Origin: Spirometra erinaceieuropaei
Taxonomy: Eukaryota > Platyhelminthes > Cestoda > Diphyllobothriidea > Diphyllobothriidae
Assembly: GCA_902702965.1 (NCBI GenBank)
Contig: CACRXP010000233.1
Coordinates: forward strand, 425,532 to 489,531
Length of the DNA stretch: 64,000 nucleotides
Direction of reading: 5' to 3'
The position numbers were made by a program, and so were the translations under genes. Under the pieces are notes generated by a model. It had not been told where the DNA came from. It saw only the letters and a list, made by a program, of their open reading frames with translations, and did not search any database. Positions within the stretch are counted from its first letter, which is position 1. The number at the start of each line of letters is the position of its first letter. This document shows, piece after piece, positions 33,681-44,986 of the stretch.

Positions 33681-36600
33681 ATGAGCTCTCCCGTAAATCG
33701 TAAGCAAACTATTGTCATAAGGGGCGCCCCAGAGTCCACGTCCTGCATTCCGAACGAACGAGTGACGCACGACCAAGACCTTCTTTATCAGTACGCCAGC
33801 TCCGTCCTGAAGGATGGGGAAATATTCACCGTTAAAAAGCTTTCAGACTAGGTAAAGCGGACCCAGATCCTGACCTAAAAACATCCCCAAGACCCCTTAA
33901 AGTTATTTTAGAAAACGAAGCCCAAGCAGCGCTTCTGTTAGAAAGAAGAACGACCTTACGCAACTCGTACAAGGAAGTGTTTTTTCAACCAGAATACGAA
34001 CAGAAGGATAGACTGAAAATGAGAGAATTGAGATCAGAATTGCAGAGAAAATTGGCAGAGGAGAGAAAGGGCTGAAGATTAAAAATGTTAAAATAGTCCA
34101 GACAAAGCGGTCTTCACTGTGGTCAGAAACTGTCACAATGAAGGCCGGGCCTCTCCAGCGAAACAGTCATTGAAGGCTATCTCCGCAAATGTGCAAAGCC
34201 TCTTCCACAAACTAGACGAACTAAGGGACTTAGTTGATGAAATTAAACCAGACATAATGGCATTCACAGAAACGTAGCTTACAGAAGATATCGCAGATTC
34301 AGAAATATCACTTAGAGGATATCAGCAATTCAGGAGAGACAGGCTAAGCCGAGGTGGAGGAGTCATAAGTTATGTCACTTGCAAGCTGAGCGCTATGGCT
34401 GATGTAAATAGTCTGGTACGGGATGTGGAACTGCTAAGCGTTACCATATCTGCTAAGAATGTCCGATCACTGACTTTTTCGGTGGTGTACCGTTCACCTA
34501 ACCATACTCCTGACCAAGATCTCATGCTCGTAACTGAAGTTAACAAAGTCAGTGGGAAGAAAGATGTCCTTATCGTTGGGGATTTTAACTCTCCTGGCAT
34601 TGATTGGCTAACGTGGACTGCACAAGGGCCGCAAGAGAGCTTTAATCACAAACTACTACAATGGGCAACGGAAAACTTCTCTGCCATAATGTTACCTTTG
34701 GAACACGGGTCAGGGAAGGACAGCAGTCAAACTGCCTTGATCTTATTTTTACCCGAGAGGAGGAAAATGTGTTAGACCTGCAGGACCGACCGCCTTTAGG
34801 GTCCAGCGACCACATCACGCTCTACTTCGAGTACTCACTGTTTTCCAAACCTGTTCAACCCGATAGGTGGGAGAGAAACATTTGGAAAGGGGACTTTTCT
34901 CTCATGAGGAGGGAAGCGGCAGCTGTATCATGGGAGACTGAACTGCATGGTCGAGCAAGCGACAACTGGAATACTTTCAGTTTTTTACTGAAGGAGATTA
35001 TTTATTCCAATTGTCCTCACAGAAGAAAGACAATCACAAACCGCCCAAAAATTGATAAACCCGGACTTAAAGACCTCTTTCAGAAAAAGGAATCGTCTGT
35101 GGAGGCGTTACAGACAAATTGGCTCCGAGGAACACTTACAGGACTTTAAGCAGCAACGAAACGTTTGCAAAAGTGAGGCCTCAACGCTGCGAAGGAAGTT
35201 TGAACTGAACATACTTCGAAATTCGTTGGAGCATCCGAAAATTCTTTATGGTTATATACGAAGTACTAAAAGGACTCAGGAGCTGATCCCTGTCCTTAGG
35301 TCTGCAGGTGGAAAAGTGGAGACTGATGACCAGGTGAAAGCGTCCCTTCTTTCCGACTTCTTTCAGTCCGTCTTTATCCCAGAACCTAGTTCCATATTTG
35401 TCTGTCCATCCATTTGCCAATCAACCTCTCCTCCCAGTACCCTTCCCCTCCTTTCCCCTCCCTACCCTCCTTAATCGAGGAGCCGCTCTCATCATCGACT
35501 ATAGTTAGGGCCGAGCTACTCCGGCCGAAACCTGCCAAATCGCCTGGCCCAGATGGAATTCCCGCACTAGCACTTCGTGAACTTGCTAATGAACTGTGCA
35601 AACCCTTATCCGCAATATTTCAAAAGTCATTTGAAGATGGCGAGCTCCCGGAAGAATGGAAGTGCGCACTCGTTACTCCGATCCATAAAGGAGGCTAAAG
35701 ACTTGACTGTGGAAATTATCGTCCCGTCAGTCTTACTTGCATCGCCTATCAAATAATGGAACGCATTTTCAAACGACACTTGGTGAAATACCTGGAACAG
35801 AACCAAATATTGTGTGATGCCGAACACGGCTTTCGTCCAGGGCGCTCCTGCCTAAAGAGTGTCCTTTACTCGCACGAGAAATGGACACGAGCTACCGATA
35901 AGGGTTTTCCAGTGGATGTCATATTTTTTGACTTCAAGAAGGCCTTTGACGGTGTCCCACACAGGCTTCTTTTACAGAAGATCTGGGATATAGGAATTCA
36001 AGGAAGAATGTTCGAATGGAACAGAAGTTTTCTGTCCTCCAGAATACAAATAATCGTCATCAGCAACTCTACGTCGGGCTGAGCAAAGGTTCTGTCTAAG
36101 GCCCAGTACTCTTTCTGATTTATGTTAATGACTGCATCAGTGAAGTGAATTACGAGACCCTCATGTTCGCGGATGACATAAAGAACATGGAGTGAAGTCA
36201 AGTGTGATGAGGACGCAGAGAAGTTGCAGTCCAACATCGACAAACTGTGTGCTTGGTCGAACAGATGGCTTTTGAAGTTTAATATGTCCAAATGCGTAGT
36301 CTTGCACCTGAATACCGGCCGCAATGCCTCTCCGAAGCACCAGTACTATATTGACGGGACGAGGTTAGAAACGGTGGAAAGACACAGAGATCTGGGTGTA
36401 TGGACGACCACAAATCTATCGCCATCAGAACACTGTAGAAAGATGGTCCAGAAGGCAACTAGTATTCTACACTGTATCAGACGTGCATTTTAAATATTTC
36501 CTCCCGAACTCTTTGAAAGACTCTTTGGCGTCTTTGTAAGACCTCATCAGGAGTATGGAATGCCAGCAGCTTCACCATGGATGAGGAAGGTTATCGACTT

Positions 36601-37200
36601 ACTCGAACAGGTTCAACGCAGAGCGACAAAAATGGTCGACGGTCTAAAGCATTTGTCTAATCAGGAGAGGCTGAATTTGTTTGGCTTATTCCCCCTTTCT
36701 TATAGATAAATAAACTGCAGACTACATTGGACGTTCCGGATTGTCCGCGGACAGAGTTGCTCATTAAGATCAGGGGACTTCTTTGAGTTTGCCCGTACAA
36801 ACCAACTACGCGGCCATACCTACAAAGTCGAGAATGAGCGCACATGCTAAGATCGTCGAAAATTTTCATTCGGCTAGCGGGTTGTCCTACTGTGGAACTC
36901 GCTTCTAAGCGAGATGATGACGGCTGACACCATTTGTTTGTTTAGAAGAAAACTTGCTCGTCTAGTTTTCGACAGAAGTCGGCTTTTACAGCATGACTGT
37001 GCACAGCCGTTTTTGTAAAATCCCTCCGCAATTATTTACAGCGACCTTATGCACTACCTTATGATTACGATTGAACTGTGACTCGATCACATTGTAAATG
37101 CCTGTAATTTTATTTTTGAGTACGAGTCTGCGAAAGCACTGTACATAAATAGGATCATCAAGGGCTCTGTTTCCAACCCTCCAAATATATATACAAATAA
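33681..37200 (+). mobile_element. Non-LTR retrotransposon, near full length but decayed (CR1-like)
   Basis: An ATG at 33681 opens an ORF1-like domain (QTIVIRGAPES; after a frameshift RPLKVILENEAQAALLLERR; then VFFQPEYEQKDRLKMREL). The endonuclease follows from about 34170: DELRDLVDEIKPDIMAFTET, VVYRSPNHTPDQD, VGDFNSPGIDW, PPLGSSDHITL. Reverse transcriptase begins near 35520: KSPGPDGIPALALREL, GNYRPVSLTCIAYQIMERI, EHGFRPGRSC, VIFFDFKKAFDGVPH, and a degraded FADD-type motif near 36165. The C-terminal region ends with a VLWNSL..E motif near 36890. At least three frame breaks are seen, so no functional protein is expected. Confidence 0.85.
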
Positions 37201-37680
37201 CACAGACTGTTAGGACGGCCCAGTCGTCCGGGGGTCACGCCTGACAAAGAACCGCAAACTCGCCGGACAGCCTCGCCTAGGAAGCCCACATGCAAGCCAG
37301 ACATTTGCACGCCACTGAGTCATGTGCGACCTCCAGGGGCCAGCAACACGCGAGCGCCTGCCCATGCGGGCGCTCAGGACTGGACCAGTAGGAACACGCA
37401 AACCAGACGAAGGCTGAACCCTTAAATACGAAGCCACGGACGGAAGGACTAAGAGTTGATGTACACAGGGTGACTGACGCAGTAAAGCTGTTCTCTCCTA
37501 TCCTGTCTGTCTTCTATTCCGCACAGAACTGGCGTCATACTAATTGGGGATATAACGCAGACAACTTCGTAGAACCAGCCGCTCGAAGGGACAATACAAG
37601 TAAGCCCTTAACGACCAGTGTTCTGACTGAAGCAACGGACATTAATGGAACTCATCAAGTAACTGAAGAGCCCAGAGAAA
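37201..37680. other. GC-rich spacer between two non-LTR copies
   Basis: A GC-rich stretch (37210-37440) containing an imperfect GAGCGCC/GGCGCTC hairpin near 37352-37375. It could be 5' untranslated sequence of the downstream copy; no coding assignment. Confidence 0.35.
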
Positions 37681-40450
37681 ATGGCGTCCGAGATAACGCA
37701 GTTATGCGCAAAACAGCGACAAATGCAGCCGGAAATTCGGCTGCTAAAAATTGAGGTGCATGTACACAAATGCTCAAAGTCTCGTATCGAAACTAGACGA
37801 GCTAAAACTGTGCCTTGCCGAACTGTCTGCGGATTTCCTAGCAGTAACCGAGACCTGGCTGTCAGGGAATATTAGCAATAACGAAATAGCCTTTCCTGGA
37901 TATCAAATTTATCGGAGGGACAGGGAATATCGTCGTCGTTGTGTCTGTGAATGACGGCCTGACAGTGTCGGAAAACACCATCAAGCTTGCGTGCAGCACG
38001 AAAGCTTTTTGGTTTACCATCAAGGCTACTGGTTCCCCTAGTCTCGATGTACTCACTATCTGCCGACCACCTCGGAGAGACCAAATCGTCGACACTCAAA
38101 TATTTGAGCAATCAGAAATGTTTTCCTGCCGACCAATCATCATGGTCATGGGCGACTTCAACTCACTGGGAATTAACTGGAACACCCTCCACGCGTCAGA
38201 TCCAAAATCGACATTCGATTACCGTCTACTGAACAAAACATTAAAGGCGTCCCTCACACAGCATGTAATGTTCCGCACGAGAACACGTGAAGGACAAAGG
38301 GAAAACTGCCTGGATCTGGTTTTTACGAAACCACCAGGCAGCATAGTCGAGGTCACTTTTATGTCGCCCCTTGGCCGAAGTGACCATGTAGTGCTTATTT
38401 GGGATTCTTCGCTATACGCCATTTCGCAAACTCTAAACCTAAAATGACGCAATGCTTTGTGGAGAAACTGTAAACAGAGGAGGGCAGCCTTATCCGGTCT
38501 CGACTAGAGTTCATTGTTTACGAGTAATGTCAACGATGACTGAGAGTTGTTCAAGAACGTCTTTCTGCAGCTCATCAACAATTTGTGGAGAAAATACTGC
38601 GTCACAAGGCAAGTTGAATATTTCAACACCTACAAGACACAGAGGAACAAAGTGAGAAACACGAGTATAAAATCGTGGCGGAAGTTCGGAATTTGCTACA
38701 AAAAAACAACGCAGAACCCAGAATTACTCTACAACTACCTCCGATGAAGTACAAAGAACAGACATCAAATCTCCTTAATAAGGACTACTGATGGCGTTAA
38801 GATTGCTGATAGTAGGGATAAAGCTGCTTATATTTCACAGCTTTTCCGATCAGTCTACGCAGACTATGCAGGGTTCCTTCCTCAGCCCATAGAACAGCTG
38901 CCCACCCAAAGCGTCAGTGATGTACTTTCGAAGAAGGCGTCGCCCGAAGAGAATTAGAGGCATTTAATGAGTCGAAGTCGCCAGAGCCGGACGAGATTCC
39001 ACTCAAGTTTCTCAAGGAACTTGCAATTGAGTTTCTTGTGCCTTTGTCGATGTTCTTTCAAACGTCATTTGAAAGTGGAACACTCCCTATCGATTGGAAG
39101 CTGGTGCGCATTACTCCGCTATACAAAGGAGGCAGCAGGGCAGCGACGGCAAATTGCAGGCCCATAAGCTTGACATTTATCCTCTGCAGTTATGGAAAGG
39201 ATCATAAAGAGTGAACTGATGCATTTCCTGGAGGTTCACGGCCTGCTATCGAAATGTCAACATGAGTTCCGGAAAGGAAGATCCTGCACGACAAACCTGA
39301 TGCAATCTCTCCATAGTTGGACCCGAGCTCTCGACAACAGGCACGCGGTCCATATAGCTTTCATTGGCTTCCAGAAGGCGTTCGACACTGTGCCACACCA
39401 GAGGCTGTTACACAAACTGAAAAATATAGGGATCAGCGGAAACTCCCTCGGGTGGATCGAAAACTTCCTTGTGGGTCGACAGCAGATGGTGTGCATCGGT
39501 CAATGTAAATCAGATCCTGCTACGATCGAGAGGGGTGTTCCCCAGTGTTTAGTACTGGGACATATTTTGTTCCCTATATACGCGGACGACGCTGCAGGAG
39601 CTTAAGACTGCGACGCAGCAATGTTTGCCAATGACATGAAGCCATGGAGTGTAATTCGGGACCCTGCCGTCGAAGACAGACTCTAGATGAATCGAAATCG
39701 GTTGGGAGAGTGGTCAAACCTTTCGTTCCTGCGGTTCAACGTTGGCAAATGTAGCATACTTAGCCTAGGCAACACAGCCAGGTCCGCCAGCGCAAGGGAC
39801 CACTTTCTGGGCGGTGAAGCATTACGAGGCGTCGAAGTCCAAGAGGACCTCATTGTGCTGACAACTAGTTCCCTAAAACCATCCGCTCATTGTTCGAGAG
39901 TGACAAAGAGAGTAATGTCCGTATTGTACGCCATCGAGCGTGCGTTTATGGATTTTGACGAAGACGCTTCCTCTAAGACTTTTCGAGCATTCATGCGGCC
40001 ACACTTCGAGTACGGCATAAAGCCTGGAGACCGTGGGCAGTTGAGAACCAAAACTGCCTCTAAAAAGTTCAGATGAGAGTCACAAAGATGCTTAGGGGTC
40101 AAAGCTCCTTTCCTTATGCAACCTGCCTAGTAAATCTAAGTCTCTTCCCTTCGAGTTACAGACAACTTCGCGGGGATCTCTTGCAAGCATTCCGCATTGA
40201 AAAGGGATTGAATTGCAGTCTGGCTTTCGAGGACTTTTTCGAATTTGCTACCACGACCAACCTCTGAGGTCACCCGTTTAAACTGCGCACTCATCAGGCA
40301 AAGCTGGATGTGCGGAAGTTCTCCTTCTCTGTTCGAGTGGTCAAACCCTGGAATACCCTTCCCGCAGATGTTGTGATGTCACCATCTATACAAAGCTTAA
40401 AAAAGAAGCTCAACGTATTTATATTCCAATGTGGCCAAGAGCAATGAGAG
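37681..40450 (+). mobile_element. Non-LTR retrotransposon, decayed (same family as the 33.7 kb copy)
   Basis: Endonuclease begins near 37751 (CMYTNAQSLVSKLDELK, DFLAVTETWLS), continues with MGDFNSLGINWN at 38150 and LGRSDHVVLI at 38385. Reverse transcriptase: PEPDEIPLKFLKELAIEF near 38985, MERIIKSEL at 39192, EFRKGRSCTTNLM, FIGFQKAFDTVPHQRLL, and GVPQCLVLGHILFPIYADD at about 39535-39592 (the YADD catalytic motif). The C-terminal part from 39687 (LSFLRFNVGKCSILSLG) ends near 40440 after RVVKPWNTLPADVV. Several stops and shifts are present. Confidence 0.85.
39192..39605 (+). pseudogene. Reverse transcriptase palm of the 37.7-40.4 kb non-LTR copy
   Basis: The longest open piece of this copy, 137 codons. 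It spans the fingers/palm from MERIIKSEL to IYADDAAGA; the catalytic pair of Asp in YADD is intact. It is isolated from its N- and C-terminal parts by stops, so it is a fossil. Confidence 0.8.
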
Positions 40451-41120
40451 ATCGAGCTCATTCCCTGTAACTCGTTCCCATTTTGTCCTACCATTCTGGG
40501 CTCCTTTGAACTATTTTAGCCTATAAACTTCTTCTGTGCCCCACACATTTTTCGTTGCAAATAGGGAACTCAAAGGCTTAAGCTTTTTTCCCTCAATAAG
40601 CTGAACTGAGCACTAATTAATTAAAGTGGTAATCGTGTATTTGCGAGCGTATATCGACCCGTCAGTCTGACATCAGACTGAGGAAAATGAAATGCCCACC
40701 GGATCAAGGGAATTGTATTGCTGACTTTCCAAAGGGCTTGGTCGGCTCTCCATTATAAAAGCGTTCAGTAAAACAGTCGGCCAGAATTTTGAATAAACGA
40801 CCGAATTAGTTGGCCCTGGGTTGATCGGTTTTCTTCTTCATTCGCTGCCTTGGCTCTCCGACCGTCGATTATGAATGTTGGTGGCCTCCTATGTTGTGTG
40901 TCGTCACCCCAATTGGGGTCGCTTACGTTTGTGCTCCCATTTTGGTCGAAGTAGTCGACATGCCGTGTTTGCTCGGTATTCTTAAGCTCTGTGTGACCGT
41001 CTTGTCCTAGTCTTGGCGTATGTAGTGACATAGGACTTTACAGGCCTCAGGAATGCATAGATGCGTGTTGATGGAGTTGGCATGTGAGTAAAATACCTCA
41101 AGTATGAGATTTTCTGTCAT

Positions 41121-41302
41121 TGAGGTACCCGGCCTAAGATGATTGTCCGTTGGAAGTCAAGATTGTGGCCAATTTCTCCGATGTGAGTCGCAAGCTGTGA
41201 GTTTAGGTCTAGTCTCCGAGTTGTCCGTTTGCGCTCATGAAGGCGGGTCTGCAATATCTGTCCGGCTTCCTCAAACGAAGTTGCAGTCTCCATCGTTACA
41301 AC
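41121..41302 (-). pseudogene. GIY-YIG endonuclease domain of Penelope-like element
   Basis: The frame reads EEAGQILQTRLHERKRTTRR (helix with the catalytic Arg), then LNSQLATHIGEIGHNLDF and TIILGRV. The Arg and the His-containing SQLATHI match the family pattern (YVGETGRxLxTRLxEH, SQVAAHxxExGHxFDF). The tyrosine-containing first strands fall in another frame. Confidence 0.62.
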
Positions 41303-41329
41303 GTATTAGATGGACAACTGCGGAGGTTT

Positions 41330-41347
41330 AAGAGAGAGAGAGAGAGG
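41330..41347. repeat. (AG)n microsatellite at the insertion boundary
   Basis: About eight AG units; reads as (TC)n tail of the minus-strand non-LTR insertion. Confidence 0.9.
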
Positions 41348-42225
41348 ACTGCTTTATTTTGAAAATAACTTTCAAAACTTTCAGCAAAAACGGTTCTCCA
41401 GTACACAGTGATTACCATAGAGATTGACAGGTTTTGGACAGGAGGACATGATTATGTATGGAGAAAAAAGGACTTTAAGGTGCAAGATCGTGTTTTAGTT
41501 TTTGTTTTTCAACATCTTTGCAGGTGAGATACCGGGCTAGAAATGGCAGTATGGAATTCCGATAGGCCGAAGTGCGGCAAGGGATGTGGCGGAAGCATCG
41601 ACGCATGNNNNNNNNNNNNNNNNNNNNNNNNNNNNNNNNNNNNNNNNNNNNNNNNNNNNNNNNNNNNNNNNNNNNNNNNNNNNNNNNNNNCCACGTCTCC
41701 TGAAGGCAAATTACTCCTGTTTTGCCATGTTCTTTGGTTGACAGAAGTAATTCCAAGTCATGGGCTTTGTTAAATATCGATCGACAGTTAGTCGAAAGAA
41801 AACCCGGGATTGACAACTTGTTTTTAGGCTGGCGTTTGAGCTCAACTTGCCATCCACAGCGATGTTGCTTTTGAAAAATTGGCCTTTGCTGATACGAGCG
41901 TGGGAAGGCCAGCGAGGAAGGACGAGAAACAGGACAAGTTGTCAGAGTGTAACTGCTGCTGGCACGATAAGTTCGTTGCGTTTGGGAGCGTGAGAACGCC
42001 AACGCAGGACAATCGCAGAAACGACAAATTGGCCGCAAAGTGCAACCACTGGAGTCATGATCAGGAGGCGGAAAAATCGATGCAGAAATTTCGCAGGGTT
42101 TAAGCTCCTTTAAAAAGGTGCTAGCGTACTGTAAAGACAACCTCATAGCAATAGATAAATTAAAACAAAGGAATAAGACTGGGGTATGCAATTAATAAAT
42201 ATTCATGTGACTGGAGGGAAAAAAA
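41331..42225 (-). mobile_element. Non-LTR fragment nested inside the Penelope-like element
   Basis: The minus-strand frame from 42191 reads LSIPGFLSTNCRSIFNKAHD, LELLLSTKEHGKTGVICLQE and TW, the first strands of an AP endonuclease, then enters the 83-base gap. Beyond the gap there is only non-coding sequence ending ...AAAATAAAGCAGTCC followed by (TC)n. The (TC)n tail ends exactly where Penelope sequence resumes, marking it as the 3' end of the insertion. The endonuclease start differs from that of the plus-strand copies, so this is another family. Confidence 0.6.
41608..41690. other. Assembly gap (83 N)
   Basis: Run of N inside the nested non-LTR fragment; it may hide a larger missing or collapsed piece of the element. 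Confidence 0.99.
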
Positions 42226-42840
42226 CGAAAAATGGCGGCTGAATTTCAAAAGCCCGCTTTTGTATGTCTCTGGGCTGCGTCCAACGGCAACGAATTGCTG
42301 CCTGGGATTGATGGATAATGCCTACTCTGGTGGGTTGTAACAGTCGGGGAACCGCCTCAGAGACCCCTTTAATGTAAGGAATATCAATCCAGAATTCGGA
42401 TTACTATTCTTGTGGTCATCACCTGTTCAGTCGGCGTTTGCTTTGCTTGATAAAATAGCTGGAGTATCCATTGGCCCGAAAGACGTCATGAAAGTATTGT
42501 TCTTCAAATCTTTTGTCGCCTGATGTGCTGCAGTGTTTCAACTCTTTGGAATAGAGTACGGGCACAGCTGATTTATTTGGTACTCCACAACTCATGGCAG
42601 CTACGACCTGTAAATAACGCAATCCTTGTGCCTTCGCTATCTCCTCAGCCTCCAGGGGCATCCCTTCAAGCTATCTGTGCCATAGGGAAGATTGGATGCG
42701 AGAAGGCATCTTTTCTCAACTTGTGTGGTTAAGCCAGAAATAAGCAAACCAAGGCGGCTGTAATGTCTCAGCCTGCGGTCGCATTCAAACATCGCCTTGA
42801 CATACACATGCTGTAGCAACAAGCGGACAACGCGATTACA

Positions 42841-44120
42841 TAACGTTTTTTAACAAATGCTTTTATGTGAAACCAAGTCTGCTTCCACTTGACGCTGTAA
42901 TTTTTCTTATATAGTTGTTAGTTCTCCCGGCTTTCATGTGACGAATGAGGGGGTCAAAGGCGTAAGGGTATTTCCGAAAAGTGCATTAAAATTAATAAAA
43001 AGACAAACAGCCAGTATTGAGGTATTCCGACTGAGTGAAGGCTATCGTTTAGCAAGTGCGACTCCATATCCCGAACCACCACACTACAGAAATAAGTAGG
43101 AGCGTTCAATAGCAGATAATTGAATCGCCATGTAGTGTAATACATACCTGTGCCTAGGATTTATCCACTCTTCTGGTTATCAGCTATTTACTCCTAAAAA
43201 ACTTACTAGGTCGTTCAGCAACAGTGTCTACAGTACTAGGCGAGTCCCTTTTTAGTAGTTGGCTCATGAGTTTAACTGAACACTCTCTGTTACCACCAGC
43301 AGTGACGTGTAATTGTGCGACAGAAGGGTGCCGGTGGTCAAGATCGACTAAGGGAATTTTGGTACTTGTCCTATTTGCGGAGGATGTGATGGCACGCAAG
43401 CACGTTCCCTATCAACGGCCATGGTTCCACCGTTCAAAGATGTATTAGGACCGTATGTTTGCATTTACTAGCTGACATCTTTCGTTGCATCATTTGCTGG
43501 ATAGAGTTAAAAAATTAAGTTACAAGAGTTAGTCTACTTTACTAAACACTACGGTAACTCAACTGCAATCAATGGAAAAGAACGGTGTGCTAGGGTCTAC
43601 AAATCAAAGTGGGACACAAAATGTGGTCAAAAATCAGAATTTATGTGAAAACTGTCTAAGCTCGTCATATGCAACCATCGAAAAAGCATTCCTAAGGGCA
43701 TACTTATTTCCAAGGCATATTGAAGCGAAGGCTATGCGATGGGTCTGCGTGCTTCGACCTTGATTTTTTGGCAAATTTGTAAAATCTAAAGTTATAGGAA
43801 TTGACATCTTAGTTTAGATTAAGCACTTCACACATCCGATAGACCAATAGTAATTGTGTAGTCAACAGACACTTGCAATTCAGTAGGAATTTCCATTTGA
43901 TTGAATAGAACGTACTGGAATTTTGGTGTCAGTTTAGAAGAATCCTTGCCGTGGCTCGATTTTTTAAGCAGACATGGATAAGATGAAAACGCTCCAGCAA
44001 AATCACACACTATCTCCGAAGACACTTTTAAACTGCTCGGGTCTGAAATCATTCTTTGCACATGTACGCACCCTAAAAGGGGCAGGATGAGAGGCCGTGG
44101 GCTGTCAAAGGTGTAATTCC
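42841..44120. other. No recognised gene
   Basis: Short frames only, none recognisable. Confidence 0.4.
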
Positions 44121-44124
44121 TCTT

Positions 44125-44130
44125 TTTATT
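44125..44130 (-). promoter_or_regulatory. Poly(A) signal AATAAA
   Basis: Lies 15 bases past the stop of the candidate terminal exon at 44145-44387. Confidence 0.35.
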
Positions 44131-44144
44131 TCAACATAAGCAAT

Positions 44145-44387
44145 TTATAGTACCTCAATTCTTTTTCCGCACATATAACATGGGCACGTTCCTTCGGCCT
44201 GCCACCATGTAGAAGTAATCCTACAAGTAAATTGCATCCTGCCATTCGTTTTTGGAGAACTGGAGTGGACTGGATCACCTTTTGAAATCCCAGCCATCGA
44301 CCCCAACGTGAGACCTGGTCGTGTAGATGGCAGACGTACGTACGTGTGGGCGTGCCTAAACACCTTCGTAAGATATCCAACATCCAA
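44145..44387 (-). CDS. Possible 3'-terminal exon, cysteine-containing C-terminus (unidentified)
   Basis: The frame ends MQFTCRITSTWWQAEGTCPC and then YMCGKRIEVL, stop at 44145. An AATAAA polyadenylation signal lies only 15 bases beyond the stop (44130-44125), a typical short 3' end. The CxCxxC cluster could be part of a zinc site. An overlapping frame (44491-44126) stays open longer but stops inside the poly(A) signal. No family recognised, no upstream exon linked; both the frame and the reality of this gene are uncertain. It is convergent neither with CXXC1 nor with the transposons. Confidence 0.28.
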   Translation of the reverse strand: MDVGYLTKVFRHAHTYVRLPSTRPGLTLGSMAGISKGDPVHSSSPKTNGRMQFTCRITSTWWQAEGTCPCYMCGKRIEVL

Positions 44388-44986
44388 AATTTTTTTCGCT
44401 CGTTATCGAATTCCTGAACCGTTTGATTGTTCAAGAATAAGCCACTGTTAGCAGTAACGGAACGGCTTTTATCATAATCCCAGGTCAGCAAATAAGTCAG
44501 GCCTTGACAAGCGTTTTACAGAGTGTTAGTGAACAAATCTGTAAGCTCATTTGAGTAATTAATCGCGAAACGGATGAGCGAAAAATACGTATGTGCAATT
44601 TTGCATTGCACACTATGCCGATTGACCTTCCTGCTATCGAATGCTCCTACTTTCTTTCCCAGGTTGTGGTTTCGGGTACGTTGTCATATATGGTAAACAA
44701 TTACGTTTCCAAAGCCCGATGCTCTAACACTGCAGCAGACTAACAAATTATTGTTTTACCGTATCAGTTTAGTAATCCATATTGCTATAAGCGAACGGTT
44801 TCGTTTTTGCGAAAAATAATGAAGCCCGTAATATTTTGCGTATTCTAGTATATTTTAACACTTTTATGTATTTATATTATTTACACAAAGTTTATGTGTG
44901 TAGCGCACGCATTGTTATTACGGTTTTTTGCGATTTGTCAAGACGCACCTATGCGCCGCTAGCATAACAAACACCGTCTTTTTCAG

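Larger units (their letters stand above)
40765..42840 (-). mobile_element. Penelope-like element, split by a nested non-LTR insertion
   Basis: Minus strand. The reverse transcriptase end is at 42600-42419 (EEQYFHDVFRANGYSSYFIK, the thumb motif with ANGY). In the same frame, after a few stops, the linker follows at 42398-42240 (IPYIKGVSEAVPRLLQP and VGIIHQSQAAIR). The GIY-YIG endonuclease region is at 41302-41121 (EEAGQILQTRLHERKRTT; SQLATHIGEIGHNLDF). Between linker and endonuclease lies an unrelated non-LTR fragment, 41331 to about 42225. Catalytic palm motifs were not found upstream of 42.84 kb, so the 5' part is lost or too decayed. Confidence 0.68.
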
